Origin: Tetrahymena elliotti 4EA
Lineage: Eukaryota; Ciliophora; Oligohymenophorea; Hymenostomatida; Tetrahymenidae
Reading direction: 5' to 3'
DNA length: 64,000 nucleotides
Assembly: GCA_000231825.2 (NCBI GenBank)
Contig: JH720293.1
Location: 3,151,872-3,215,871, forward strand
In this document: positions 1 to 14,143 of the stretch, in pieces
How the letters are laid out: each line of letters opens with the position of its first letter
Position numbering within the stretch: position 1 is the first letter of the stretch
Translations under genes and position numbers: made by a program
The notes under the pieces: generated by a model
What the model was told of the DNA's origin: nothing
What the model saw: only the letters and a program-made list of their open reading frames with translations
Database searches by the model: none

Positions 1-947
1 AAGTACATATTATTTTATACAACATATTGCATAATGCTTTTTAATATTGTAAGTACTAATCTTCTATTTAAATTATAATTTCTGACAACTAAAACTGCAT
101 TACTATTTCAGTTGTAAATGAAATTCATCAGGATGAAGAAAACTAAATCACATACCTTCTTCAGAATTAGATTTTATAGGATTCTAAAAATCTGCTGCAA
201 AGTGTCAATTTAGATTCATTGAACTAGTTTCCAAATAACCTTTAGCAGCCATCTGATTAGTAGTAGTATGAAAATGGTAACACGAGTAATCATAGTATTC
301 ACTTAGCAATTTTAGCTAGAAAAAAAGGAGAAAGTTATGGAATAAGGCTAACCAAGTTCTTACTTAGATCTATAGGACCACCAGATAAATTAAAATTTGA
401 GGCTAAAGATTAAAAATTTACAGTAAGCTTTGACATATTCTTAGATGTTAACTATTAAAGGAAAAAGTAAACAAGTTTATTTTAAAGATATAAGAAAAAC
501 TCAACAAATAATGATCAAAATTTATCTATGGTGAATTAATAAAATGATGTTAAATAGATATTTGAAACTGTTTATTATTCTCCAACTGAATTTTAATAGT
601 TTAACCAATATAAGAAATCTGGCTAAAATGTAATTTAAAATGAAGATGTAACTATAAATGTAAATTCTATTGAGGAATATCCTAATAAAATGATAATAGA
701 ACTAGATGACACATATAAAACAAATGACAAAAACTAAACTAATGCTGTAGATATTTAATTCAAAAGCAGAATAGAAAATCAAAAAAATAATGAATATGAC
801 TCATTAGAGTCAGATTTTGATGATATAAGTGAACAATAGCAATCAAATTTACAAGTAACATATGAACAATCTCAAATAACTGCTAGTTTTAACTAATAAG
901 CAAGAATAAAAACCATCAAGTTTTAAACTATGCAAAAAAAAATATGA
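1..947 (+). CDS. hypothetical protein, 3' part only (cut by left edge)
   Basis: One frame (codons starting at position 3) is open from the left edge to TGA at 945-947 when TAA/TAG are read as Gln, giving about 315 codons. A canonical 63-nt intron is likely at 49-111 (GTAAGTACT...TATTTCAG); it is a multiple of three and has no in-frame stop, so read-through is also possible. The downstream part encodes a well-behaved stretch (SYGIRLTKFLLRSIGPPD near position 340) followed by an acidic, Asn/Gln-rich tail without membrane segments. I recognise no domain. The start codon lies outside the window, so the N-terminus and any diagnostic domain may be missing. The steady use of mixed CAA/TAA/TAG Gln codons supports real coding. 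Confidence 0.7.
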
Positions 948-1519
948 TTGATGATCAAAGAAAAAAAAGTTAATATAAATATATTATACTTCCTGGTATC
1001 TTTAGTAAAAATGATCTATTCCAATATCATTAAAGTCTATAATTTATGATTTTGTTATTTATCAATCAGAACAGTTTACGGAGTAACCAATCCTTGTTTT
1101 TTATATTAATCTAATTAATTAAGTGAGATTACACTCAAAAAACTTTATTTTTATTTTGTACTATTATTTATTTTTAATATTACTCTATCACCCTATCTTT
1201 TCATTTAATTTATTTATCTTAAAAATCTGAAGAAACTAAATTTTCCGTATATTTTGCTCTTTAATAATATGTTTATCAAAGAATCTTAATAAACAAATTT
1301 CTTGTTTTTTGGCAAAATAGCAATTTGCTATAAATTTTATCCATCAGTTTGTTTGATTTTGTTATAATCTTACATTTTCTTTTAGTGTAAACCCTTTGAA
1401 AAGTGCTGCTATTACTACTAATAAAAGAAATATTAAATTGGGATTTTTAGTATTGGAAAGATTAATAAGCGAACGAATTAAAATAATTAATTAAGTAGAA
1501 AAATACAGATTAGTGAAAA
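948..1519. other. intergenic spacer, AT-rich
   Basis: Very AT-rich sequence between two genes on the same strand. No open frame with protein-like composition and no RNA gene was seen. It should contain the 3' end of the left gene and the promoter of the first aspartyl-protease-like gene. Confidence 0.6.
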
Positions 1520-2671
1520 ATGAAATAAATAATTCTTTTCAGCCTGATGATTGCTACTGTAATGTGCAGTAGTAAATTTTTAGCCACTGAATATACTTAT
1601 CCATCTTAGAATATAATTACCTTTAGGTTGGATGATAACTTCAAGACAAATGCAACTCTAAATTAACTTGGAAAAGTTCCAATGTAAGTAGGATTGTATT
1701 ACATGGAAACTTATTTTACTTCTCCATAGTGCGTCAACTGCTAAATTTATAGCGATAAAACCAGTAAACCTTTTTTATGCAACCAAGAAGATTATTGCAC
1801 CTAATATTAGGAAATAAGAGGAACTGTTGACTCATACTTCAAAGCTAGCGGAAGTCTAATTAACATGAATTTGGTATTAGAAAGTACAGAATTTTATCTA
1901 TCTTATGGTATGTATGTATAATGGATAAGCTAATTGTAGCCAAATCAAATTTACCATTATCAAGGTATAGGACTAGGATTAACTCGTGCTGTATAATCAT
2001 CTATTATAAGATCGCTTTATTAGTAAGCCAAAATTGATGAATATTCTTATTCCCTTTACTATTTAGGTGGTTCTTACAATTTAATCTTAGGAGGGTATAA
2101 TGAAACTTTATTGGCTTAAGAATTTTACAATATCAAATCGGCTGATATAATGAGGAATATACCTTATAAAATATCTGATGATTTAGTTTTAGGCGATTTA
2201 TATTACAACTCATAGCCCATTTTAAAAGATGCTCAAATATTGTTAGACCCAACTATTGATGGAATTATTTTGCCTTCCAAATATTATAATCAGTATAACA
2301 TCCAAACTATTCTTTAAAATTAAAGAAGAGTTCCTGATATTTCTCAGTATACTCCAGATTCTCCAGGTATATGGTCTAGCTTGAAATCTGCTCCAAGCTT
2401 TACTGTTTCATTTTAACTTGACGATCCTGATGCTATCTCTTAACATTTACAAGTTAACTTTGATGCTCAAACTTTCAATACCAAAAATTCAAAAGGATAG
2501 TTCAGCCCAAGAATGTCTTTTTCTAATATTTAAGATGAAAATAATTAATTAGACAATGTTGTGAGAGTAGGTAAGATTTTATTCTAATAGATGATGTTTT
2601 ACAAATAAATTAAAGGTGTAGGCTCAAACCCAATTGAATAGAGATTATTAGCTCCTTTAATTTCAAAATGA
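1520..2671 (+). CDS. secreted pepsin-fold (A1-like) protein, catalytic motifs lost, copy 1
   Basis: Single exon, 383 residues, ATG at 1520 and TGA at 2669-2671. The protein starts with a hydrophobic signal peptide (MKQIILFSLMIATVMCSS). The middle has the order typical of eukaryotic aspartyl proteases: a GIGLGLTRA segment like the LGLG turn, a lobe-linking YNLILGGYN strand like the usual GxLxLGG, then LLDPTIDGIILPS where the second active site (D-S/T-G-S/T, then I-x-LP) should be. At that site the DTG/DSG triad reads DPT, and the first-lobe site is replaced by YMETYFTSPQC, so neither catalytic Asp-Thr/Ser-Gly is present. It is therefore probably a pseudoenzyme, secreted or in the secretory pathway. 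A close paralogue of similar length follows directly downstream, so the pair arose by tandem duplication. Fold assignment is by pattern only. Confidence 0.75.
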
Positions 2672-3139
2672 AAAATATTTTAAAAATATAAAAATAAAAT
2701 ACAAGTATAATATATAAAAAAACATGCATAAAAACTTTTATATCTCATGCAATTTTATGAAATAATTAAACTGAAATCAAGATGTATTAGCTTCTTTCTT
2801 TTTTTTCAGCTTTTTATCTGCTTTTTGGATTAAATATATCTCATTTTAATTGAAGTCAAATCTATTTCTGATTTTTCACTTGATTTAAAAATTACCTGAT
2901 CAGTAATTTTTTGAGAATTTCTTCATTCTTCCAAAATTTGGTTGAAATAATAAACCCAAATAAAGAGAAGTTGTGATTTAGTTAGACTTTATTTCCAGAA
3001 TCGATTTACAATTTTTTATAATTTTGTCTGATTATTATAAAAGAAATTTATTAATTTATTGCTTATAAAGAATGAAAATTTTTAGTGAGTGAAGAACGAA
3101 ATATAATAATTAAATAAAAATAACTTAGATTATTGAGAA
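2672..3139. other. spacer between tandem paralogues
   Basis: AT-rich spacer separating the duplicated aspartyl-protease-like genes. The sequence just before each ATG (about 1470-1519 and 3090-3139) is similar in feel (GAACGAA, runs of AATTAA), consistent with duplicated promoter sequence. No gene seen. Confidence 0.5.
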
Positions 3140-4282
3140 ATGAAAAAAATAATTCTTTTAAGTTTACTTGCTACAATAGTAATCTGTAGCAATCAGATTC
3201 TTACTACTTAGTATCCTAATCCTTCTGAAAAAATAATTACTTTCAACTTGAGTGACAACTTGAAGACCAACGCTACGTTAAATTAATTAGGGACAGTTCA
3301 AATGTAAATAGGTTTATATTCTCTGGAAACCTATTTCACATCAGCTCAGTGTAGTAACTGCTAAGTTTATGGTGATAAAGAAGGCAAGCCTTTTGAATGC
3401 AATCAAGAAGATTACTGTTCCTCATACTAATAAATCGAAGGAACTGTTGACTAATACTTCAAAGCTTAAGGAGATCTAATTAACATGAGCATAATATTAG
3501 ATAGTGTAGAATTTTACTTATCATAAGGAATGTATGTAAAATGGATTAGCTAACTTTTCCCTAATCAAACTTATCACTACCAAGGAATAGGATTAGGATT
3601 AACTAGAGCTGTCTAATCACCCTTTATAAGATCACTTTATCAATAATCCAAAATTGATGAATTTTCTTATTCTCTTTCTTATTCAGGTGATTAATATCAT
3701 TTAATTTTGGGAGGATATAATCAATCTTTATTAGCTTAAGAATTTTACAATCTTAAGTCTGTGTTTACTATGAGGAATGTGCCTCTTAAGATAGATGATG
3801 AATTAGTTTTAGGTTTATTGTATTTCAATGGATAAATGATTTTAAAAGATGCTCATATATTATTAGACCCTACTATTGACGGAATTATTTTACCTTCCCA
3901 ATTTTATAACTAGTATAACATCCAAACAATACTTTAAAATCAAAGAAAGATACCCGAAATTTCTCCATTCACAGTAGACTCTCCAGGTATATGGTCTAGC
4001 TTGAAATCTGCTCCAACCTTTTCAATCTTATTTTATCTTGATGATCCTGATGCTATTTCTTAATACTTATAAGTTAATTTTGATGCTCAAACTTTCAACA
4101 ACAAAAATGAAAAAGGACACTACAGTCCTAAATTGTCTTTCTATAAACTTACAAATGAATATAGCAGTGTAGTGAGAGTAGGCAAAATTTTATTCAAATA
4201 GATGGTGTATTACAAGCTCATTTAAGATATGGGATCAAATCCAACTGAATTTAGAGGATTAGCTCCAATGAAATCTCAATGA
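3140..4282 (+). CDS. secreted pepsin-fold (A1-like) protein, catalytic motifs lost, copy 2
   Basis: Single exon, 380 residues, ATG at 3140, TGA at 4280-4282. It aligns by eye along its whole length with the gene at 1520: same signal peptide type (MKKIILLSLLATIVICSN), same cysteine pairs (QCSNCQ, CNQEDYC), the GIGLGLTRA turn, the YHLILGGYN strand, LLDPTIDGIILPS and the SPGIWSSLKSAP block. As in copy 1, both Asp-Thr/Ser-Gly catalytic motifs of pepsin-like enzymes are missing, and they are replaced by the same residues, so the loss happened before duplication. Many third-base differences with few protein changes suggest that selection still acts on the protein. Likely a non-catalytic binding or structural protein of the secretory pathway; the function is unknown. 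Confidence 0.75.
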
Positions 4283-4894
4283 AGAATTTTTTAAAAATTT
4301 ATATAAAAATAAAAAAACCTATAAATATATGATTGATACCTTAAAAATATTTCAAATTTAATCAAATAAAAATAGAGCAAAATAAGCATTTTAAATGCTC
4401 TTGTTTTTTTAATTATGATATTTTTTGATCATTTTCTAATTTTCATTTTACTTTTAATTAATATGACATTTTTGGATTGAGACAAAAATATGTGTACAAT
4501 TATTATTTTTACTCTATCATTCCCTTACTTACTATAGATTATCAGGTTGTTTGACTAAAATTTTTTGATTCTCAAAATAAAAATGCTACATTTAATAAAT
4601 TAAAAAATATAAGAATTAAGTACTTACATCCCCTTTTAATTTTTATTTATCATTAATCAAAAATTTCAAAATAATAAATTTTAAGATTACTTACATATTT
4701 GAAAAATTTATCTTTAAAAATATTATGATTTTATCTTTAATAAAACAAAATTAATTTATTCAATACATTATTTATATTTGAAAATCAGTAAATATTTAGA
4801 AAAAATTTGTTATTTTTTTAAAGTTTTTATTTGGATATCAATAATTAAAGTCTGAATAATAAAATACAATTTAAAATTTTTAATTATACTTACA
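4283..4894. other. intergenic spacer, AT-rich
   Basis: No coding or RNA signal seen. It lies upstream of the tyrosyl-tRNA synthetase and should hold its promoter. Confidence 0.55.
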
Positions 4895-6810
<1,916 letters not shown>

Positions 6811-7703
6811 TATTTTATGGTTTATTTAGTGTAAACAACTAACTTATAATTTCAAAGAATATAAATTAAAAAACAAATATTTTATATTAGTATAATTTAA
6901 TTCTTAATTACCATATTGAAGTTTTTCATAGATAATTTATATTTGATTTGTTAAATTTTAGGTATATTTATAACCTATGATGGGCTTGAAAAAAATTTCA
7001 GAAAAATTTGGATAATTTATTTTGAAGAATGATTCATGAAAAATGTAAAATTTATTTTAATTTGAAAAAATTTTTTCTGACCCATTGAAGTTTATAGCAA
7101 TCATTTTTTTTGTTGCAAATATTAATCACACATTAGAATTTAATCTTAAAGAAATATATAAATGAATAGTTGAAGTAACGAAAACATTTTTATGAAAATG
7201 TTGGATTATTTTCTAAAAATTGAAAGTAAAAAATTATTGTTTGCTTGATTTTAAATTATAATGTTTCATTAATAACTTGAATAAAAATCTTAAAAATATA
7301 ATTATTAGCTTTTTAATTAATAATAAATTTTTATTTTGTGTTTAAGAAATATTAATGATCAAGTTAATTTAAAAAAACTTAAGAAATTTAGAAATAGTAA
7401 TGTTTTTAGCATGATTTAATCGATATTAATGGTGTATATAAAAGATGTGTTAAAAAGAATAAACTGAATAAGCAAAGAAGGGAAATGGAAGGAATATTTA
7501 ATTAAATAGATAAATTTAGATTATTTTATAATAGATGTTAATTTCTGTTATTTGATAAATATGTGGCTGAATTAAAAATAAGGAGAATAAATTAAAAAGG
7601 TATATTATATATAAATAGTCTTTAGTTTGAAAATGTATAGAAATATAGGTAATTATTTGAGAGATCTTAACTAATAAATATCATCTCTCTAAACCATAAA
7701 TCC

Positions 7704-7725
7704 AATCAATCAATCAATTAATTAA
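7704..7725. repeat. short tandem repeat (AATC/AATT)n
   Basis: Tetranucleotide run reading AATC three times and then AATT repeats, in the spacer between two convergent genes. It is too short to be functional by itself and is typical of slippage in AT-rich ciliate spacers. Confidence 0.8.
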
Positions 7726-8275
7726 TATACAAATAATTCTGCTTCCTTTCTCTTTAGATTTCTTCTAAGCCATTTTATTTAGTTCTTTGAAAGGAATAGC
7801 AAGTTGGCAGATCTTATTAATTTAAATATTATCTAGCTACTTTGTTTTTTTTGTTTGCAAAGAGATAGATGATTACTTTTTATTTGTTAAATTTTAATTT
7901 TTTATTTAAAATTTCTAATTATTATTAAAATATATTTTATTTATTTATTTTAATTTTATGGCAAAGCATTCAGATTATTTATGACTATTTATTTTAAACT
8001 CTCTAGTTAATTTTTTATTTATTTTATATTTTTGAAAAGTTTTTTTATGCTTTGTAATTGAGGAATTGTCAAATTTATTTTTACTCTTGTGAGACTTTAA
8101 CTAGTTTTCATTCTTGCTTTATATGATTTAACATGAGTTTGAATTAATTAATCGTTTCATGCTTACTTTTAGTGGCTTAGATAATAGGATTGTTATATTG
8201 TGAGTGGGTAGTTTGCTTTTTAGAAAAGAATAAGAAAACTAAAAGGAATGCCATGATTGAAATATTCAAAGTTAT

Positions 8276-8307
<32 letters not shown>
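8276..8307. repeat. microsatellite (TTAG)8
   Basis: Eight perfect TTAG units in the spacer. It is not a ciliate telomere repeat (Tetrahymena telomeres are GGGGTT). A degenerate relative (TTAG/TTTG units) occurs near 63633-63656. Confidence 0.9.
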
Positions 8308-8310
<3 letters not shown>

Positions 8311-8504
8311 ATGGGTTTGTTGTTGGCTCATAATTATTTTATTAGTTGATTTAGGTTATTTTATTTTAATTTGAACAAGTGTTAACTCTCTTTAGAAATA
8401 ATATCTTTGATAACATATACATAATTTAAAATAGAGGGTTATCAACCAATTTGTTAGTTAATAGATTTTAGGTCTATGTTTCTGCCTAAATATTATTAAC
8501 TATT

Positions 8505-11500
8505 TCAATAATCAATAATTTCAGTATCATCCTTTTCACCTACCTTACTAAATTCTTGTTGGCGATTAAAAAATGTTACAAGTTTATTAAAATAGTTTGT
8601 ATCTAAATAGGTCTAAGAGAAGTCAGAATGTAAGCTTGAAAAGGCCTCCTTAAAGCTTTCTGGAAAATGTTAGTTTTTAAATTTTTTAGTAATTTTATCT
8701 TAAATAATGAGGGTTTTATCAAGAATTGAAGAATTATCTAATTTTTTTATTCTGCTTTTTACAGGATTTTAAGTGCTATTGGAGCCTACTACTGGTGTTT
8801 TACTATTACCGTTTGTTTATGAGTCATTATCCTGGCTATTTATTTCAAGCTTTTCATTCTCTTGCTTTGGAATATTTCCAAACTTAAATTAAAGTAAAGG
8901 TTTATTATTGACAGAACTGGGACAACTAAATATGTTTCCCAAGAAAGTATTAGTCTGTGCTGGTTATTAAAAGAGAGAAGATGTATTCAAAAGCTAAATT
9001 CCATTTTATCCATTCTAGCTATGAGTTGATTCATTCAAATCCTCTAAATGCTTTTCTATTTCTTCTTCTCTTTCCTTCTTTAATTTATCTTGGTAGTTAC
9101 TTAAACGAAGAAACAAGGCAGTTTAGTCTTCAAAGGCACTTTAATTTAATGGACCTTTTTTGATTTTTTATTTATATTCTTACTCATTTTTTCTGCTTGC
9201 CTTTACTTACTTAACCTAATTCGACTATTTAACGTTTGATTACTCTCTAATTAATTACTATGAAGGCTACATACCTAATATAGGTGGCTATTGTGCTAAT
9301 TTTTGCATATCTTGTAGGGTGAATTCATTTTCATTATCTTGTTCAGCATTATCACCTGCTTTAGCAGAAATAGCTGAAATATTATTACTATTGTAGTTAT
9401 TAGTTATATTTTAATTAAATGTATTGCTATTTGATACAGGTGAAATTAAGTTATTCTATTGAATTTCACCACCTGTTTGTGCTTAAACCTAACCTATCAT
9501 ATTACTATTTTAGTTTGAAGCAATTACTTCATCTTACATCTCAGACTATAGAGAAGTTGCATTATTTAATTGCTTTTGTTGTTGCTGTTACTAGCTTTAT
9601 GCTTGTTATTGCTAAGATTAGCTAATTATTTATTGCTATTATTAAATATGGGTTTCAGCCTTTCCATTTAGTTTCTATCTTTTCTTTTTTTTTGCTTTTG
9701 TGGGATCATTTTGTAGATTTGTTTAACTATTTAATGTGGACTATTCTGCATAATTACCATTATTGATTTAAATAGGGTTTTAATTACTTAATACATTTGA
9801 TGTAGAATTACTGCTTGAATTATTTATATTATTGATATTATTATTGTTTGAGGTTTAAATATTTTAAAATGGTTCTAAATTTTGTGAGAGTGGTTAGCTA
9901 GGAATATTTATCATGTTATGAACAGAATTAAGAACTTGAGGTAAAGCAGATGGATTCACTGTTGGATGATAATGATGCTAAGGTTACTAAGGTGTTATTT
10001 AATGATTAATATTTTAAAAATTATTTGGAACTAAATTCTATTATATATTTTATCCTTGGATTTGATAAGGATTCTTTATATGAATAGTAGGTTTTCCCCC
10101 AGTTAACTACTGCTAATTAGATGTATTATTACTTTGAGTTGAGAACTATTGCTCAAATTGGCGATTCTGTACTTCATCAAGATTTTATTAAGATTGAGAA
10201 TTTTAATTGACTAAACTAACTTCCTCTGGATTCTTTCTTTAAAGCTGAATTATGTTATTATTATTGGCTAAGAGAATGGTTTTCCCATTATTACCATTTA
10301 ATTCTTATTATGGAGGCTTCTAAAAATTGGTCATTTCCATTGAAGAAGAAGATTAAAGTAATTAATTAGATTAGTTTGATTTTAATAAAGCTATGAGAGG
10401 AGTTTAATTACTTTAAGTGTTTTAAATTTAACTAGAGATTGAATTTGTTCTTTAAGAATTCTATTTAGACATTTTACCTTCAGAAGAAATCACTTAGATG
10501 TTACTGATTGGACCACTTTCTTAAGGATTAGGCAAATTTTACATGCTATATTCTTTTTGTTTTCTTTATGTTTTTTTTCTTCTACCAGCTTGATTGCCTA
10601 TAATTAAACCACTATTTTGATTACTACCATTGAGGTTATTTTACATACTAGCATTGAAGCTTTGCTAAATAGCACTCATGTTTGAATTGCTTATTGCATT
10701 GCTTCTGTCATCCGGATTCTCATATGAAAAAGATTCAGAGTCATCGTTAGTAACAATTATATCATTTTAGTATTAAGATATATTTAATTTTTGGTTTCCA
10801 TATTAATTCAACTGCTATTACTGTTAATGAAGCAACTGCTATTACTATTAGTTTAATAGCATTGAGTTTTATTGTTGGCTTACTAAATTAGAGTTATAGC
10901 TATCTAATTAACCACCTAAAACCCCATTTAAAATATTTTATTACTCATTTTATTGCAAATTTATTGTATTTACTATCCTAACTAAGCCACTATTATATCC
11001 ATTTGTTTAAAGTTACTACGAAGGCTAATTTAGCTATTGCTGCTATTGCTACTACATTAACAACAATTATGGTTATTATTATGATTATTATAATTATTAT
11101 TATAATTATTACTATTATTACTAAAGTTGTTATTACTGAAAGGCAGATATTTAAACTTATCCATTTAATTTTGCTGAGGAAGAATTAGTAGACATTGAAA
11201 CTTATTGATTGCTGGTTTCTTTAAGGGTAGATTTAAGATTCTATTCATGCTCTATCGATGAGTCAGATTGAGGAGTTTTTTTTTCTTCTTACTTTTTTAC
11301 CTATTAAATTTAAAAATATAAAGATTATTGTAAATGATTATATTAGTTTTCTAAGAAATATCTGCTGCAATAATCTATTCTAATTTCATTATATCGATAG
11401 CTCCTTCTATTGAAGTTAATTATCAAAAGATTTTAAGCTAACATTAATATAGAAATTAACTTATTGCATAATCTTTTTATCACTTAAATTGGTATTCCTT

Positions 11501-12471
11501 TTTCTCCAATCAGCAAAACTCCTGTCTGTGTTGTTTTAGAAAGAAAAAAACTCATATTTTTTCTAGAGTATTGAAGATTTTTAATCTTTTTTTAACTTTC
11601 TAAATATCTGTACTAAGTTGTGTAATTTTCTTTCATACTTTTGTGCTTTCGCATATTTATTGATCTTGAAATTGATTGCTCTTTTTAATGAATGAATTTT
11701 TAAAAGGTTCTCTATATTTTAAACTGTGTGCATTCTTTCTTTCTGTCATTTTTTTCTGTAGAGATTTTGGGTATAAATTTTCAAAGAAAATCTTCCTATT
11801 CATCATACTACTCGGTTTTAGTAAATGAAGTGGTAGCTATTCGTTTAGTCTCATTTATTTATTATGAAACTTCATTCGTTTGCTGAAATATAAATTGTAT
11901 TGCTTTAGAATAGAGAATAGAAATATTCTTGAATATGTTAAATCAGACAGATGATGATCTAGCAGAAAAAGAGTTAAAAGATAACTAAAAATCAAATGGA
12001 TTTGCTGATTGAATTGCGAATACTGAATCAAAAATCACTTTGCAATAAGATTTATGGCATAGCTTTCTAATTTTCTTGTTTATTTATGCTAATGATGTAT
12101 GGAGGATTCGATATAATGTAAATTAGCAGATATTTGTTTAAAATAAAGAGATAATCTCTAATATTCAATTGATATGTTACCTTTTTACGACCTTTAGTAC
12201 TTTACTTTTAGGATTAATTCTCACTAACTCTTATTTATTACATAATTTTTTTCATTTCTCTGTCGGAAATATTATCATGGTTACTAAGATTCTGAAATTT
12301 TTGCTTAGCTGTTTTTCTCACTTTACCTACTCCAGTTTCAGAATTTTTAAAATCGAAGCTCTGTTCATCTTGAATATTTTTCTTATTGACGTTAGAAGTA
12401 GTATAACTGCTATTTTATCCTTCAGAATCATTGGAGATATCCACATCTATCTCGCATTATTCCTCAGACAT
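8505..12471 (-). CDS. large Gln/Asn-rich protein of unknown function
   Basis: Minus-strand gene of 1,238 residues. Start codon at 12471 (MSEEQCEIDVDISNDSEG), stop TGA at 8507-8505. Exons by phase: 12471-12181, 12062-11949, 11882-11809, 11742-8505; introns are 118, 66 and 66 nt. The last exon is open for 3.2 kb with no TGA while carrying hundreds of TAA/TAG, which can only be coding under the ciliate code. The N-terminal quarter is basic and mixed; residues about 350-800 are dominated by runs of Gln (up to six or more in a row near 11040-11140) and Asn; a charged predicted coiled coil (DKLKKEREEEIEKHLEDL) lies near 9060; and the C-terminal 70 residues are a normal, non-repetitive sequence ending KDDTEIIDY. 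No catalytic motif or known DNA-binding domain was recognised. Composition resembles prion-like, RNA- or transcription-associated scaffolds, but this is inference only. Confidence 0.8.
11041..11145 (-). repeat. polyglutamine-coding tract
   Basis: On the minus strand this stretch is almost continuous CAA/CAG/TAA/TAG codons, giving nearly pure Gln with a few Leu, Ser and Pro. It lies inside the large exon of the Gln-rich gene. The mixed codons (TAA and TAG as well as CAA) make the DNA look like an imperfect trinucleotide repeat. Confidence 0.75.
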
Positions 12472-13070
12472 TGTTTTCAATTTATTTATATTTTATTTAT
12501 AAGTAATAATGTCTTTTTGTTATTTTGATGTCTATCAAACAATCAGGAGAAGTATGAAGCTAAATCTCAAATAAAAATGTCTAACAAGCTCTGTTCCAGC
12601 TTTTTGATGAATCAAAGTTTTAAGTTTTGATATTTTTAGTTTCCCCACTTCAGATTTATATTCTACGTATGTAAGTTACTGTAGATCGATCGTGAGATTT
12701 ATATTATATAGTTTTCTATCAATATAAACTTATCAATTTATTTGCAATCTCTTCTATTGTTTTTTTCCCCTTTCTTAGGAATAATCACTTTGTTGTATTT
12801 TGTTATAATTATTAATTTCAAATGTTTTGTTTTAATTTTATTTATATTCTTGTCAATAAACTAAAAAGAAATTTTTCTTTTTCTTTTTTTTTATTAATTA
12901 ATTATTTATTTATATTTTTTCCTTCATATTATTTACTTCCCCTTATTAATTGTACTTAGTTTAATAAATTTTCAAAATTATCTAATTTTTTTCTCCTCAC
13001 CTACTGCTTTCTTTGATCATTATTGAGATATGAAACAACACTTTAGCAATACTTTCATATTAAATCCTTC
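12472..13070. other. intergenic spacer
   Basis: AT-rich sequence upstream of the Gln-rich gene and downstream of the small Lys-rich gene, both on the minus strand. The forward frames open here have no gene-like support. Should contain the promoter of the Gln-rich gene. Confidence 0.5.
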
Positions 13071-13589
13071 TCAAAGCTCTGCCATTATGGACTTTTCATA
13101 TTTGACAAACTTGTATCTCTCATTTGAAGTGAATCTCTTCTTACTTTATTCTTTCAATTATAGCTTCAATAGTTTAATATACCTCTCAATCTTACCATTC
13201 AAGATAAAAAGTATCTATTTTTTATCTTTAGATGACTTCTTCCTTCTCTTACTTTTTTTAACTTATTTTTTTTTTGAAAAAACTAAAGAATAAAGTTGAT
13301 TAGAGCACATACAATTATATTTAATGCTTCAATATTTTTTGCATTTGATTACAATAGATTATATTTTTAAATCTTTGGCTCTTTCATCATTGATTTTCTA
13401 TTTTCTCAACTAAAATTGAGGTAAAATTTTACTCTGAGCCAAGCTTTTTAAAAAATACCTATTCTAAAGATAATGATTTGGATATTGAATAGGTTTTCTA
13501 GTGATTTTTACTATTAACATTAGTTGCATATCTCTTATTATCAAAATTAGATTAGTATCAGGTTAATAAGAAAAGCTTTAAATCTCCAT
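13071..13589 (-). CDS. small Lys-rich hypothetical protein
   Basis: Tentative two-exon minus-strand gene. The 3' exon (13282-13071, TGA at 13073-13071) is convincingly protein-like: a very basic stretch (KKSKRRKKSSKDKKQ) followed by LNGKIERYIKLLKLQLKEQ, a likely amphipathic helix, and a C-terminus ending KYEKSIMAEL. The 5' exon (13589-13433, ATG at 13589) joins it in phase across a 150-nt intron (13432-13283, GTAAAATTT...TTCTTTAG), giving 122 residues. Another frame in the 5' region (LSLEQVFFKKLGSEQNF) also looks coding, so the first exon or the splice may be wrong. The basic patch resembles a nuclear or nucleolar localisation signal. No domain recognised. Confidence 0.45.
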
Positions 13590-14143
13590 AATATCTAAAG
13601 ATACCTTGATTGTAAATAAATTAAAATAAACTGAATCATTTATCATAATAAATTAAAGATCCTAATTTACACATTGAAAATACTCTAAAACTCTTCCAAA
13701 AAAAATAAATTTATTTAATTTCAGATCTTATTATTAAACTTGATCAATTTTTAATATTAAATCATAGAAAGTAAACATTTTTAATTTCAATGAACCAATA
13801 ATTGTATTCAAATTTTTAATTTCAAAAAAATAAAATATTTAAAATTTTGAAGTGTTAATGAAATCTTGTATTCTTAAATGTAAATCTTTTGAAAATTATT
13901 AATTCGGCCATAATAAATCTATTTAAAAATAGAGAAATCGTATCTGACAGGTAGTGATTTAATATTTATCTATTTCTAAGAAGCATTTTAAAAGCCTTTG
14001 ATTTCTGGATAACTCATTTGGTTTACGCTATTTTTTTCTGTTTAAAGAAATCATGAAAATTACTTGTTATAAATTATAATCAATAAAACAAGCAATATAA
14101 ATTTCACTTATATAATTAATATTGTCAAAAAAACTTATTAACT
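13590..14143. other. spacer between divergent genes
   Basis: AT-rich region between the small minus-strand gene and the SNARE gene on the plus strand. It should hold both promoters. No RNA gene or ORF of note. Confidence 0.5.

Larger units (their letters stand above)
6811..8504. other. spacer between convergent genes, AT-rich with simple repeats
   Basis: Gap of 1.7 kb between the ends of the TyrRS gene (plus) and the Gln-rich gene (minus). Contains two short simple repeats (listed separately). A TGA-free frame from an ATG at 7485 runs about 100 codons but is low-complexity and overlaps a repeat; I do not call it a gene. Confidence 0.5.

Noticed and set aside
7485..7790. TGA-free frame from an ATG, about 100 codons
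   Set aside because: Runs through the (AATC)n repeat, has random AT-rich composition, and no homology that I recognise.
8276..8307. (TTAG)8 as a telomere or chromosome-breakage signal
   Set aside because: Tetrahymena telomere repeat is GGGGTT and the breakage sequence is a distinct 15-mer; neither occurs here.
8957..12528. Several forward-strand ORFs (near 8957, 9419, 11003 and 12169)
   Set aside because: They are the antisense of the Gln-rich gene: its TAA/TAG/CAA-rich codons read as Leu/Tyr/Ile-rich hydrophobic peptides on the other strand.
13030..13293. Forward ORF of 87 codons rich in Phe/Leu
   Set aside because: Antisense of the Lys-rich 3' exon on the minus strand, which has the more plausible protein composition.
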